Assembly: GCF_019097595.1 (NCBI RefSeq)
Contig: NC_080727.1
Coordinates: 9,307,501-9,371,500 of the forward strand
DNA: 64,000 nucleotides
Reading direction: 5' to 3'
Source of the DNA: Hemibagrus wyckioides
Lineage: Eukaryota > Chordata > Actinopteri > Siluriformes > Bagridae
The notes below the pieces were generated by a model. The model was not told where the DNA came from. It saw only the letters and a program-made list of their open reading frames with translations, and ran no database searches. A program made the translations under genes and the position numbers. Position 1 is the stretch's first letter. Every line of letters starts with the position of its first letter. Below are positions 25,653 through 41,575 of this stretch, piece by piece.

Positions 25653-28600
25653 GTAGAAAGTAGAAAGTCTGTGTGTATGTGTGTGTTTATTTGCTCACAG
25701 GTAATCCAGGTGCTCCAACTTTGCCTCGAAGTCCATCTACCCCTGGCTGACCCTGGGCATCAAAACATCACAAGTGAACACAAGAAATTATGAAAATCTT
25801 TACATTTTTGTATATTTGACATGTGGGTAGTTTGTAGAAATTTTGGCAGTTGAATCAAACTAATTTGCAAGATATGTAGACTGCACTCAAATTCTAAGCA
25901 TTTTAAGTATTTCTTGAAGGATTTCTTGATAAATGCTATTATTGCTATACAGTATAATGTCATTGGCCATGTGATTTCCCATAATGCACTGCTTTTACGT
26001 CATGTTTATGTCGGTTTAAAACCAAAGAAAAATGGCTTTAGGCAGCCGAGTAGCTTGCAAATAAAACAAAAAAAAAGAGAAAGTATTTAGCGGTGTCCTT
26101 ATTTATCGTTGCACCATCGTGCTGTTGAACTCTTCAATCTGATCATGTTTTTTTACTTTTGGAAGGAGTCTCCAGGATCTCTGTCAGCTTTTTGGGTTTT
26201 TTCACAACTTAAAAGTGACAATATTTTGCTATGTTTTTATGTATATGTGTGTGTTATGTGTGACAGTTATGAGGACCAAAAGGATCAAAGGTCAAATCTA
26301 GCCCTTATATTAACTCACTGGGTATCCCGGATCTCCTGGTTCTCCTCGGTCACCTCGGTCACCAGTGCGACCCTAGCAAACACACACACACACATTATTA
26401 AAGTTTACTGAATACTGCAAACACAATAAATTTGAGAAAAACAGAGTGTGCTAGAGACAAAAAGATGAACTCACCCGAAGTCCAGGGGGACCAGGAGGAC
26501 CTGTTATTTTCCCATCATCTCCCTGTTCGCCCTAAACAACAAAAAAACTTATATTAGATGAGATTTTGTGTGTGTGTGTGTGTGTTGTAAAATAAAAGTG
26601 AAAAAAGATTAAAAGTTAAAAGTGAAAATTCCTCATAGTTGAATATGCCCAGAAATGTATGTGAACAAAATGTATACATTTTGCTCTAGTAAAGTTGAAC
26701 ATTAGTGTGAATACAAAAGACACAGATACCCAGAGGAAGTGTGATTTTACCTTTCCACCTTTTGGTCCTGGAGGCCCTATAGGACCCTGTGGCCCCTGGT
26801 GACCCTATAGAGAGTTATATAGATAGGGAGAGAGAAAAGAGAGATCGACCAGACTTTTTCCATATCTGAAACTCCATTCTGCTCCTCCATATTCTCCGTT
26901 AAAACTGTGTCAGGTGCATCAGGTGTGTCTAAGAATTTATCATCATCCTCACCTCATACCCTGCTAGACCTGGATCCCCTTGTTGTCCCATCCGTCCTGG
27001 AGCACCCTGAAGAAGATAATTTCATCTGTCAGATTTAGATTTATTTATCTTTTTTTTTTTCTTTTAGTAAATCTACATATGTCTCTTTAGAACACATAAA
27101 ATAAAGATTGGTAACATTAGAGATGAGGAGGTTGTTTGGAATTGCTGGAGCTTTGGAGGTAGAAAATCAAGACCTTCTTGTGTGATGACTGTGCAGCCAC
27201 ACATAGCCAACTTATTATTATTGATAGCACTCGGTCCTCTGTATTGGTTTATCATGCCTTTGGTCAGGAAATAAAATAGGGAATAATAATAGTGAATAGT
27301 GAAGAATAGTGATCATCTTCACTCTGCACTTTTCTAAAAAGCAAAACTTTTATAAGCATTCCATTGTCACCAAACATGTCCAAAAATGTCTCACTAAATT
27401 ACAGTGGATTACATGGAGGTTGAGAAAAAATGGCAATTGTGAAATCTCTCGCACTCATCACTCATCTGCTGTAAACAAAACTCTAAAAAAAAAAATCAGA
27501 GACAATTTTTTTAAAGTGACAATATTATCCTCTGAAAAGCTTATTCATTTTTTTCTTGCTGGAAACAGGCATACATGGAAGTGAGGAAATCCAGTCAGAT
27601 TGCAAACTTGCAGATTCTGCAGCTTGTTATAGATCTTGCATGCTTTGTATAATTGACTGATCCCTGAATGACCTCTTGAGGGTAAAGTTTCTCGAAAGTC
27701 TTTGTGTTTCAATTTCAGCTTGTAAAAATAAGTGAATTGAAACCCCCTACACAACCCAGACCAAAATAATCTACTTTATTATACATTCAGTTTGGCTGAG
27801 GGCTGAGAAAATCCATCCGACCGAAATACATTTCTTATTAGTTTCTTTATGTGCATACCGCTGGTCCAGTAGTTCCTCTTGAGCCTTTTGGTCCAATGGT
27901 TCCTACTGGTCCAGGTTTCCCTACTGTTCCTGTCTCACCCAGGTGTCCCATGTTGCCCTTTGCCCCCTATAAGGAACAGATAAATACAGTTAAATACATT
28001 ACAATAATTCATAAAAGACCAACAAATTGTAACAACAAGGAAACAAAAAACACTAAATGATGAAAAGTATGTGGATGCCAGAGCATGACACCCTGTGTGG
28101 GTATTCCCTAAACTTTAGCCACAAAGTTGAAGTCAAATAATTGTATGAAATGTTCTGGCATGGTAACCCAAGAATGGCTGGAAAGTACTCAAGTGGCCTG
28201 ACCACTTTAAATCCTCACAGCAACAACAAAACCTAGTGGAATGCCAAAACCGTGGAGGATTTTATAGAAGCATGATGTCATGGTCAGGTCTTCACATCCA
28301 ATGAGCCATATAGTGTATATAAGATGAAAGATAGAAACAAATATTTCAACAACTTGTTCATAACATTTACAACACCATACATTAAACAGAAATGAAACAT
28401 ACTCTTCCCACACTAGGCGTCACCTGCCTTCCTACTATAATTAAACCCTTTTACTTTTCCGTAATAATTATTGTAACTCATGAAATGGTTCATGGTAGAG
28501 GAGACATCTTTTGGATCCTAACTTAATTCTATTTGTAAAATATAAACAAATTCAGAAATTGATGCCTGTAATGCACTAAAAAAGTTGGAACAGAGGCAAA

Positions 28601-31600
28601 ATAAAACTGAAAATGTTATAGTGTTATAATGTTCTGAAGGTTGTACAATTAGCAAGTTAACTGGGTTAACTGGTAACAGATGAGGGAATCAAGCTGGGTA
28701 TAAAAGGAGCATCTGCCAATGCCTTAGTGCCAAACTTTGTGAGAGAACTGTCAGCCAATTCAAAGGCATTTTTCAACATTCAACATTTCTAGAAATTGGG
28801 TTTGTACTCATCTATTTTTGAGATCATTAACACCCAGTAAAACAGTAGAAAATAAAGTGTAAAAGATTGAGGTTTGAAAAATTTCCATTTGGGTCAGTGA
28901 AAAGTCCACAGAACTGCTGTAAATACAACTAAACAAACCTGCATGATTTTCACACATTTTTTTTCCCCACCTCCAAGACACAACATGATCAGATTGTCAC
29001 AAGATAAATAACGTTATTGATTCGTTAAACAAATTTGACCCTGACAGCAGTTACTGTAACATGCTTTGCCATTGTAGAGCAGTACATTCTGTCATTGTCT
29101 TTTACCCAGTGATCATTTACAGCTTGTGCTGCGTTGCATGAACACTACAGGACAGGAACTAGGCACTAAATTAGGGGGGGAAATAATGTTGTTTTTTCCC
29201 CCTGGGTCAGAAACAATTATATTTGGGGACTTGACTGACTAACCTTGAGACCAGGCTTTCCCATCTCACCCATTTTCCCTGGCTTTCCTTCAGGACCCTG
29301 AACACAAAATAACATGGACACACACACATAAACATACAGGTAATTATCATTAACAGAACATTAAAATTGTTACTAATTATTTATGCTTCTGTGCTTTTTA
29401 TTAAAAAAAAAACAGTAACGAGTTAAGTATTGGTATTAGCATCATTTGTTTTCCTGGCCCAATCCATGGATACATTTTAAGTAGAGAATGTACAGCAACA
29501 GAAGCTTACAGAGAGACACTTGGTTGCTTAAACATTTTTAATTTATTTGTACTTTTTATTTATAAGTAAAATTTTACTGAAAGATTTTTCTTAAATCATT
29601 TGTAAGCCAAGCAACATCTTACACATGAAAACTAGTAAATAAATAATATCTTATTTGTTAATAGTAATGCTTGTCATTGAAGCCATTTATTTGACCGCAC
29701 TTCTTGTTAAATTTGTGTGCCCGTGCAAAGTAGCATACTCACTCTGACTCCAGTGAGTCCAGGGTCTCCTGGTGGTCCCTCTTTGCCTTTAATCCCTGGG
29801 TCACCCCTGATACCAGGTTCACCCTCTGGCCCCATGTCACCCTTTTCACCCTGTTTAATGAAAGGAATTTTGCTAATGCTAATAATATTATAATAAACAT
29901 GACAGAATCTATACTAGGACAGTATACATACTCTTCTGGGGACAAAGATTGGGATAATAAACTGGGAGAAGTTTCTTCTGTGAGAAGAAAATCATCTATA
30001 TATTGGAACAGCAATTTGTTTGTTTTTGCTGTATGATGAATATGAGATGATGGATCAGAATTACAGCATTTATTTCAGGATATATCCATTTAGATGTGTT
30101 TAAATATTAAACACCTTAGTTTGATCCCACTTAAGCAAAAATACTAAATGTGCCTTGTTAGGCTGATTTGTTTAAACAATTAATAGCTCTGAATGTCTAC
30201 TGTTTGTATGTGACCTAGGTTACACGTGAAGACTGCAGTTTATTTTAAAAAGGATAAACCACCATGAGGACCAGAGAGCTGTCTATGGGAGAAGCTCAAG
30301 GCATTTTGAAGCTGAGCTGCTTCTTAACAAATTCACTAATCTTTACTGATGATGTAACTTAGGATGGTAGCAGCAGAATGAATTCAGCATCTATGGAAAT
30401 TTACAATTTACAGAGAAATAGACAGCAAGACAATGTCCCAAAACACACTACCAACACAACAAAGGACTTCATCATGGGAAAAAGTGGAAAGTTAATCTAA
30501 CTGAGCATACATTTCACTTCCTGAAGAGAAAACTAAATGGAGAATCCCCCCCTGCCAAAAACATTGTTTAACACATTGAAATAAAACACCGGAAATTAAA
30601 GCTGGAATTCTGATTTATTGTCTCATATTAACACCCAGATGTGTCAGCTAAAACAAAAGAGCTGGTCTTTCAGAGGGGACTGTAAATTTATAATCAAAAT
30701 ATTCTAGAGATTAGACTACTGGATACTGTATGTGGTGATATTTGACTGGTGATTACAAGTAAAATGGAAAATTATGAAGAAATATAATGTTGGCTGATTA
30801 TATAATTAGTATATATTCTTTCATTAAAACATATCACACATTGCTTGATTACTAGACAAAACCTCAAACCTTCAGTCATCCTTCAATAAATCTGATGCTT
30901 TTGTTGAACCTGAAATTCTGTGAAGAGTAATAATCACTAATACTATGGGAAAGGGGAAAGACTAAAGGATATTAGGCATATTCTATAACACAGATATCCA
31001 GCTGGGCAGATCATAACAATGGGCTAATAGAGCGAAGCCACCCCTGTCTTCCAAAGGCTAAAAATTCAATCAGTATAAGGTTTCATTTTTGGCATCGACA
31101 TCACTGTGGTCAACAAATTTCACCTACACTGTGACATACTGTGTATGCAAGTAAGTGCACCTCAAAAGACCCTGTAAAACTGTGCTGATGACATTGCAGT
31201 CATTCATCATATATGGAATCGATATACAGGCTTTCAGGGAAGTAATGTATAATAATCAGACATAGACTTCATAACAAAACCCAACAGAGGACACATTTCA
31301 TTTGAGTTTAATGGGATACTCGTACCTTAGCACCATCAGGACCAGCAGGACCGTGTTCACCCTCTAAACCTGGCTCTCCCTAAACACACACGCATATATA
31401 CATACATACATATATACATACATACTATTAATTATCTTTACAAAAAAATGCTCTCACACATAACATCCATATATAGTGGGGTCCAAAATTCTGAGACCAT
31501 AAGTGAAAATGTTTTTGCTCCACAAAGTTTTGCATTACAAATTATCAGCAACACCTGGAGTGAACATTAGAATATGTCTGAGTTTTATGACTATTTTGTA

Positions 31601-34600
31601 TGTCTTCTTTTTGCATTAATGACAGTGTGAACTTGAGCTGACACAACATTTATGTGCTGGTGATCCATTTTAACTCAAATCCATCAGCATGTTGTCTAGT
31701 GACCTAGAAATGCTGGCACATCTTGGTGGATGTGGTAGGCTACTGGTTAAGGTGTTGAGCTATTGATTGGAAGGATGTGAGTTTGAATTCCAGGTCCACC
31801 AAGCTGCTGCTGCTGGGTCCCTGAGCTCTGGACAAGGTTGTCTACTTAATGTTAAATGCTTTCTTTTTTTGATTTCCAGTTTTAAATAGAAATAAAAATC
31901 CCAGATTTTGAATGTGGTCTCAGACTTCTGGACACCACTGTATGCATGATCAAAGGTCACACACACCCTGGGTCCAACAACGCCTGGAGCTCCGGCATTC
32001 CCTTCAGCTCCCAGTGCGCCCTAGAGCAAACAAATATAAACAAATATAACAAAATATGAGTTTCAGAAATGTATTTTTAGTAAGAATTCAACATTAGAAC
32101 AATTATAATATGAACACAGAATGTTCAATATGATCAACAAACACTAACTCGAATATTAATAGTGGCGGAGCCTGGCTGTCACAGGTTAACATTAGCCAAC
32201 CGCCAAACGTTTTAGGAAAAAAAATCTTTATTCGTTGTCTTTAAACATTTTATCCAGGTCTGTTTTGATAGTGATCATTCTACCTTCTCTCCTGGTTCAC
32301 CAGGGACTCCCATGTCTCCTACTTTTCCTGGTGGACCCTGAGGAAGAGGAACAGTGAGAGACAATGATTGGAAGGCAGAAATGGATTGATTTGTACTGAG
32401 GAAGCAGTTTCTCACATTATCCTTGTTCATTTTCCTGCTTCCAACACATTAACTTTTAGAACTGACTGTTTCCTTACTGCCTAATATATACTACCATTGT
32501 TACAAGATATTGAATGCTATTCACTTCATCTTTTAGTGGTTCTAATATTATGGCTGATCAGTGCATACAATACCTACATTAGAAGCATATAGTATATATA
32601 TATTTCTTTTAGGAATGACTTGTTCTCAGCTCTGGCAAAAATAAGCGGAAAGAGAATGTTGATTTGGTCTCTGAAGGAAACTAGTCTTGGTTTATGTATT
32701 CAGGTATGTAGTTATGGTTGTATATGTAATGATGCGAGTCCTTAATTTGCTCCAAAATTTCTTAAATCTTAAATGCAGTGCATCAAACTAACTGGAAACA
32801 TTAGTGTATGTGAATATGTTATGGAGATTTACCTTTGGACCTATGTTTCCAAGAGGCCCTATTGTTCCTGGTATCCCTGGGGGTCCCTTATTTAAAAAAA
32901 AATATATATATATATTGATCAGAAAATGTTTTAAACACACATGCAAACACATACTGTACATGCTAACACATACCAAGTTAAGAGGAGTAAAATTGTGTTT
33001 ACTAGCATGAAACTGCTAAACTGTGCTAAATAAGTAAATAGGTGAGGCAGTAGGATCTTATTTTATGTTTAATTATTAATGTTTATGTTTAATAATGAAC
33101 GTTTAATTTAGCTGTAATTTCACTCACTGGCTCTCCTGCAATCCCTTTTTCTCCTGGAGCTCCTGACGGACCTTGAATTCCCTGTGGAGACATATAAAGT
33201 AAATACAATATTCTAAAATATTCTAATAAAAGTTCAACAATATTCGAAACATTTTTTATCATGGTTTGCATTTTGGTTTCTGTTTTGCTCCTGTTTCCGC
33301 ATAGTCATTGTTATACTTTCCTTGAATGCGCCCACCTGTTCCTTATTTAACACAAATTATTGAAACCATGCTGCTTCTTTGTGTACTTATACAGTTTTAT
33401 AACACATTCATGATGACAGTCTGAACTTGTTTATATGTTTTCCAAGTTCCTTGTACTGCTCTGTATTCAGATTTTAATCTCAGCCTGTTTTGCACTATGA
33501 TTGTGCGTAGTCTCTGGTTCTGCCTGTGTGGTGAACTGTGCCATGGATAATTGCAATGATTTATGGACTTGTTTCAGTAAAGCTAATACTGAGCTTGCAC
33601 ACCTATCTTATCAAGCTGCATGTTACACTTGCATGCCATTCAGGTGCATTTGTTTTTTTTTTTTTGGAAGGCACATAGAAAGGAAATCTCATAATGGAAG
33701 GGCATTTTCTTTTTAGGCAAAGGTGCTTATAATGTTCAAAAACACTGCAATCAATTGTGTAATATTGTGGTAAACCACTGACTGTAATATAGAACTGTGT
33801 TATTGGCACAGGTCTACCTTTAACATGACTACGCTTTGGAGGTGGTAACAATATTTTTTCTAGAATCTTCTAATATTTAGTGTAACAAAAATATGGTTAA
33901 ACCACGTGGGATCTCTAAAGTATCTATCTGTCTATCTAAACTGTTTGATTAATTAACATCCCTTCCTGTTATAACATCCTCTTCTGGGAAGATTTTCCAC
34001 TAGATTTTGGGGATTTGCCCATTCAATTCCCAACATCACTGTGAGGTCAGCTACTGATTTTGGGAAAGGAGGCCTGGCACACAGTCTACGTTATAATTTA
34101 TCCAACCACTTGTTTTCTTCCACACCAATTTTGGCAAAACATGCCCTTAGCTTACTATTACCACACAGAGGCATGATGGAACAGGTTTGGGCCCATTATT
34201 TTTAGTGAAGGGAAGTATTAATGCTACAGGATACAAAGAAATCCTAGACAATTGTATGCTTCTAACATGACAAATTTGAAGGAAGATCAAATTAGGTGTC
34301 TTGGCCAGATGTCCGCATACTTCTGGCCATGAAGTGTATTTTATTCAAATGGTAACTCAACAACAGTGTTAATTGTTGTCGTTACCAACCAGTATCTGAT
34401 ATTACTTCTAATAACTGTAAGAATTAAAACAGCCTATTATCCAGTCCATTTTACTTGACATGATCCAGATTTCTGGCTTTTTATAATACTGCACTATTTT
34501 ATGGACCTATGATTTTAGCTGTTAATATCTGCTGAAATAGCTGTCACTTAATAAATGAGATGGAACACACCGAAAATCCTTTTGGCCCTGTCTCCCCCGG

Positions 34601-35704
34601 CTCGCCAATCTTTCCCTGCAGAGATTTAACAATATTAAAAAAACATATATGCTGAAAGATTTTAAACCATGGTAGATTACATTTTAATGAAGTAAAACAA
34701 AATAAAAGTGAAAAAGAAACATTAGAGAAAGTACTTGTAGTATATGATTCAAATATACTATAATGTATATAAATGTATATCATGCTGCTATATAGCTTTT
34801 ACCTGCTCTCCAGGAAACCCGACTTTTCCAGGGGGACCAACAGGACCCTAGGCCAGGACATGACAAAAGAGGACAGACAGAAAAAGAAAAAGTTAAGAAA
34901 GAAGAAGTGAGGAGAGGAAAGTCCAAAGGAGGACCCAAAATCAGTTAAATCATGTTGTATGCTAAAAATCAAATTGTTCCAGTAAAACTAAATGTTTTTA
35001 AACAAAATAGTCAATTGCATTCATGCTGTTAGGATAAATATAGCTTTCTGAGTAAAGTACCTTCAAATGATTTAAATTATTGTCTTTTCCAATATAATTT
35101 CACACCAGTGTTGCTTTGATACACATAGTGGAGTCCAAAAGAATGAGATCTCTAGTGAAAATCCTATTTTGTGTAACTTTGTATAAAACCTGGCAATCCA
35201 TGCTAGAGCAAATCCATCACAGTGTCATCTGAACATGTGCTTCATTGGAAAGAATCAGACTCTTGCCACTGAGCTTTTGTACAAAGTAGTTAACATGGTC
35301 AAATATCATAAATTTGTGTAACTTTAACCAACGACCTTAAAATAGTGCAGAATCTTGAATCTTGAATATCCAATATACTGAACATTTTCCTTACTAGAAA
35401 CCTACTGTTTCTAGAAATCTAGCCTGCATTCATAAAGCCCACAAATTACAAGCACCTTACCTAGATAAAGCTCTCATGCATGAATACATATCATTCTTTG
35501 TTTAAAAACACAGTCTTCTTTACAGGATTACGAGCAAGACTGCTTGTAATGTAAGTAGCCATACTTTTTACACAGTAACCTACTGGCATACAGGTGAGAA
35601 TTTAACATATAATATTTGTATTTTTGTACAAAAAAATCTCTTACCTTTTTGCCCTCAATGCCAGCCTCGCCAATCTGACCATCTGGCCCTCGTGGGCCCT
35701 AAAT

Positions 35705-35735
<31 letters not shown>

Positions 35736-35846
35736 CAGAACATTTAACATAAGTACATCAAATACATAATGAGAAAAAGATTTCAAAAACTAAAATGTGT
35801 AAGATAAACGTACATTATATGTTGCATGTGCACTGATAACCACAAC

Positions 35847-35889
<43 letters not shown>

Positions 35890-38664
35890 ACTCTTCTCAC
35901 ATCCTGCAGTTTTATGACTTGGAAAGCAATATACTCTTCACACAGAGACCCATAGATATAACTTACCCGTCTTCCCTTAGTCCCTCGGGTGCCAGCAGGC
36001 CCTGGTGATCCACGAGCACCCTAAATGACAAAGCAATAAGGGTTTATCTGATAAGCATATGCACACACACACACACACACATTTAATCAATACAAATAAT
36101 TAACAATTGTCCTTAGTTGTCTATTATATGTGAGTTTAAGGTACACAGCTTTTTGGTTATTTTCTCAAAACCAGGAAATGGGAGAGATTTTTGTAAACAT
36201 GAATTGTATATTCTAGTGTTTCAAAATTAATTTCAAGATCCTGATTCAGGTTCTAATAAAAATCACACTGCACCTGTGCCAAAAAAACCATACCTACACA
36301 AAATGTAATGTATTGTATTGTGAATAGGATTCAAGTTTGTGGAGGTTTTAAAAATGTTTTTTTAGGACTTACTGGTGAACCTGGTGGTCCAGGAGGTCCA
36401 GCTTCTCCAGGAGTCCCTGGATGACCCTGAGACAGACAGTATGCACAGAGTTCATTTCATATTCTAACAAGCCTGAGATGCAAACACAATAGTATTAGCA
36501 AATCAACTATAACTAATGATTTAAAAATTAATGCAATCCAATGAACCCATGAAAGGACATTTCTTAAATTGATTGACCTGAGAAAACCACAGAACATCAA
36601 GGCCAATGCAGGGACTTACATACAGCTTGCTACTGAGCAGATAATAACTGCTATTTTGTTGTATATATAGTTTAGCTAAATAAGTATGTATACATGCACT
36701 AACAATTATAGTTATCCATATCCAGTTATATAGTTATCCATATCCATATCCAGTTATATAGTTATCCATATCCATATCCAGTTATTCCATATTTCCAAAA
36801 AATAGCAAGAATAATGGACCGTGCTCCAAAAAATATATCAGTAGATAGAAGAAATGTACTTGGTAAAAGTCAGGTAAGTAAAAAATAAAATACATATGTG
36901 AGCAGTGATATTTAATTTAATCCCACTTCCATCTGCTCTCTGACACTCTTGACCAATCAGCTCTTCCCACAGGTATTATTTTTGTTTTTTACTTGCCCAC
37001 ATTATTTCCTAAAAAACGTATTTGCCTTAATTTCTCAAAATATAAATCACAGCAATTCTGAAACTTTTATTGTTTTGATTCATTCAACTTTAGTAAATGC
37101 TGAGTGAGCAGCATGGCACATCCAAAACACTCAGGCATTATATCTCATTGCCTGATCTGCCGAATCGTGCCATTTTTGTTGGGTCACATGGAAAAGAATG
37201 TAATTAAGTCTAAGTAGTCTAATTTAGACTATTATGGAGAAAAAAAACCCTTACGATAGTCATTACTATATCTTGAATCTAACACTGTAGTAAATCTTGT
37301 GCTATCAATGAAAATCAGTTGTTGATGTCTGTAATATAGTTATAAAAGAAAAGATTTAAGTAGATTTCTCCAAAAGCTTGTATAGTAACATTCTGCAAGC
37401 TCCTCCATTATACTGTACTGATGACTTAGTGGAATATTTTATAAATATAATAGAGCCATCCAAAATGAACTAAATAATGACGACAAACTGGTTTAATTTA
37501 ATTTGGGTAATTAGGCTGGATCTGCTCTACTACACACTGCTAAATACAGCAAAAACTTATAGATTATATAACGACTCATATAATGACATAGTGTGAAGCC
37601 ATGTTTGATGAAGTAATTTGGAAATAGTGTAATTCAAACCACAGACAGCTTTATTACATTGTAAAATCTACTTTATAAATGTAATAAAGAATTTAAAATA
37701 CATCCATGCAGTCTAAAAATATAAGTGGCGCACATATTAGTTATATACCCTGCCATTTTTTTTCAGCATGAGACTTTTGTCTTTCCATAGTCACAGCACC
37801 ACCTCATATAAGCTACAACATCTCATAGCAAGATGATAAGTGTCTGATGGTAAGGATGGAGTGTTTGTCACAATTGTTGAACAATTAACATGGTTGCAAG
37901 TGAATTTCGGTGGCAGCAAGAATGTCTCTGTATTAACAGATAGGTTTGAACTTCACAAAAAATAAAAGACATAGTGCTGTTATGAAATTCAAGTGTATTT
38001 GAAGCTGGTCTGAACTGCACTGCAATCATCTGTCAGTGACTTTTTACATTTTTCTCTGCATGGGAGCATCATAAGAAGCAAGTGATCACACATACACGTT
38101 CAGCTTAACAGGAACAATGACTGTGAGGCTTAGCTTTCTAGAATTTTGAGTAATTGTTTCATTTAGATCAACAAATCCTCTGAACATTAGCTGTGCCCAC
38201 TCAAGAGAAAATGGTGTTGGATTTCACTTCACATGGAAGAAATCGTGGAATTTTAGCTATGTGTTTAAGTTGGTTTACATCATGATTGATACCACCGATT
38301 TAAATGTTTCTATGTCTTGAACTTCATTCGCTTCATTCATTACTTTTATGTATTCTTTGCTTTTCTTATTGTCCTGCTTCTGTGAATGATTCATTCTGTT
38401 TGAACATGTGGACAACTCCACATGCAAATTCAACTCTATCCTCTCTAAATATGACTGCTTAAATTTATATGTGTACAAACTAAAGATTTCCCAATGCCAT
38501 TGAAATTCCCAACTCTCCCCTATAACATGTTTTCTGCATGTGTAGTGTGTGTTTATGTATTTGTTAGCATCGATGTGTTGTCTTAATGCAAACTTACAGT
38601 AGATCCTTTTTCGCCTGGTGGTCCTGGCAATCCTGTCTCTCCTCGATCGCCCTGGGAAAAACAC

Positions 38665-38695
<31 letters not shown>

Positions 38696-40489
38696 CAATA
38701 TTTTCTTATAGATTCATGTTCAAAATATTCAGTTCTTTGTCGATTTAGGGAAATCAGTGACCCACCTTTTCTCCCGCCAGTCCAGGTTCCCCTACTGGTC
38801 CTACAAAGCCAACCAAACCCTAAACACACACACACACACACGCACACACACACATAATTAAAAGTGAAATATCATAGCAGTGAAAGAGTTAAGATAAAAA
38901 TCAGTTAATAAGCATATCATTTATAATTTTTGGCATCTTCTGCAGTCTGCATATAACTTCCCATTAAGTGGACAAATTACATAATTTCCACAGACTACAT
39001 TTTTTAAGTGTAACAAATTATGACCCACAAAATAAACATGCGTTTTCTTATACTTGCTTTGAAACGATACTGAAAATCTCTTCATGGAAAATAACATACA
39101 TGAGTGATGGACACTTAAAAAGATCAATAAATATACACTATACAGTATAGCCAAATTATGTGGACATCCGACCATCACACCCATATGTACACCCTCCAGA
39201 AACTGCTCTATGCACTATGACAATGGCTCGATGCACAAAGCAACACCTAAGATTGCCAAAGATGGAGTGGAACAACTCAAGTTGCCTGCACAGAACCCTG
39301 ATCTTATAACCCCACAGCACATTTGGGTTGAACTGGAATGAAGAGTTTACTTTAGAATTACATTGTTTTTGAGTTTGATCTACAAATAGTATGAAAAAAA
39401 CATGAATGCCTCCATGAAAGGGTGTGTTTTGTTAGCAAGCAGCTAGCCAGCTAATATAGTGCTCATGAGTTTATGATGTATTTATTACATTTACCCAAGT
39501 ATTGTGTCTGTGTTGATAGATGCAAAGTGCACACTATTATAAGCTTGCTGAAAGAAGTGAAGTGAGCTTTTATTAACTGTTTGATGCTCATGACCTCATG
39601 TGACTCTTGACACCTTCCTGAAATTTCAAGCTCAAGATTAACAAGTTTTTTCCAGTCAGAGGTCAGAAATTTCGAGCTACAAGCTTAAGTCAAACACAGG
39701 ATTAGTTTCTGACTGCAGACCTTTACTGAAAACATGTGTCCAGCTGAGAATGCCACCTTGAATAACTGATTTTCACTATTTTTTAGACATCTTTGATATT
39801 TGATATTAGAAAAGCTATGAATACAAGCTACGAGTACCTAAAACTGTTTTTAATTATGGCAGAAGATTTGATGATAATTACCCTCACATATTTTCCAAAG
39901 CAGACTGACTACATTACATAGCCAGGTATTTGGACACATAAAGTAATAATTGTAAAATTGTATGCCATCACAATGTCACAGAGTCCACACTGTGTCCACA
40001 TTGCTCCATGGAAATGGTCACACATTCATTTAGTCAGGTTTTTTTTTTAGAACTGCTACTGAATAATTACAGCATCACATGTTTTTGCACTCAATACTTT
40101 TTCAGTGTGAAAAACTAATAGTATACTGTTAGAATTATTCTTAACATGGTGTAACAACAGTTCATCTTTAATGTACAGGTGTTTGTGTCACACATAACAC
40201 TCACTCTCTCTCCCATTGGACCAGCCTTTCCTGTGTCTCCTTGTTCCCCCTGAAAGAGTAAAAAAGTGAAGTTGTGCATTTGTGCCCTCATTGCATGTGT
40301 GTGTGTGCATGTGTGTGTCTGTTTGAACTCTAACCTTAGCTCCTTCAGGACCGACCTTGCCAGGAAAACCGGCTTTCCCCATAAGACCCTAAGAAAAAAT
40401 AAGAAATTCTCAGATCATTTGCACTTTGCAATAAATTTTTACATCTAATAATATTTATGGCAGGTTTTTTTCCGTGTGTTTGTGTGTGT

Positions 40490-40525
<36 letters not shown>

Positions 40526-41537
40526 TTTCCATTTCTAAAACCAAGTCTTCAATCACCCCCAGTGGGAAAAGAGGTGACCAAGCAACTCCTTACCTTTTCC
40601 CAAGGAGCATATACAGATCATGCATCACCATGGGGAGTGGCTAGAACAGTTCCACTGGAAGCCGCATTACGGAGGGGCTTAAAAGCAGAAAAGCTCTCAG
40701 AACTTGCAGCAGCTAATGACCAGCTCATGCTGAATTCTTTCACTGTGCCGTCAATGGACCAAGCAATGGACCGGCATAACTGCGAGTGAGTGCACTTCCT
40801 CCTGCTCACATATGGTGATTCAAGCATGCTTTCATGCTCCCCCCCCCAAGAAAAATGCTACTGCAAAAATTAAGCACTGTTTTTGTCTTCACAGCACTGA
40901 TTTACTCTAGGGAAGGTGGGCAACTTCATTGATGTAGACTCTCTGACAACCATCCCAATATAACCATAGTCTCACTGTCCCAACCTCTGCGAATTCAAGC
41001 TATAGACAAGCATCCCACTGGAGATAGCACTATTACCAGGCGCACTCAGACATATGACTAGCGGGCTCCACTGCATGCATATAAGGCTGCTGTTTATCAC
41101 TTTGGCTTACTACTCCCATGGATGGAACTAAACAACCCCTCAGCTGTTATTGCTGGATAGGCAGCTGATCTGCTGGTCCCAGTACTCCCTTGATAATAGC
41201 ATAAACCTCTATAGAAAGCACCAAGACACACCCACGGTGTATCATCCCAACTGAGTATGAAGACCTCAAGCAGAATGTCAGCAAGGCAAAGGCCTTCAGC
41301 CTCCCCCCACAGTGACCTTATGAGTGCACCAAAGAGCTGCTGCTGGATGCCCTCGCGGTTAGGTTTTCACAAATACCTAAACATACCAGTTGCTTGGGCT
41401 GTTAGAAATAGGACGCTCACCTCCAGTCCTGTTGGTCCAGGTAGTCCAAGTGGGCCCTCATCTCCCTTGTAATGAAATACAAAGAAACTAATCATTACAT
41501 TTGTATATTGCAGCACATGGGACACTTTCTCAATCTA

Positions 41538-41575
<38 letters not shown>

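Noticed and set aside
38275..38853. 192-codon minus-strand frame
   Set aside because: It overlaps two collagen exons in another frame and reads through GT repeats. The Gly-X-Y frame is the real one.
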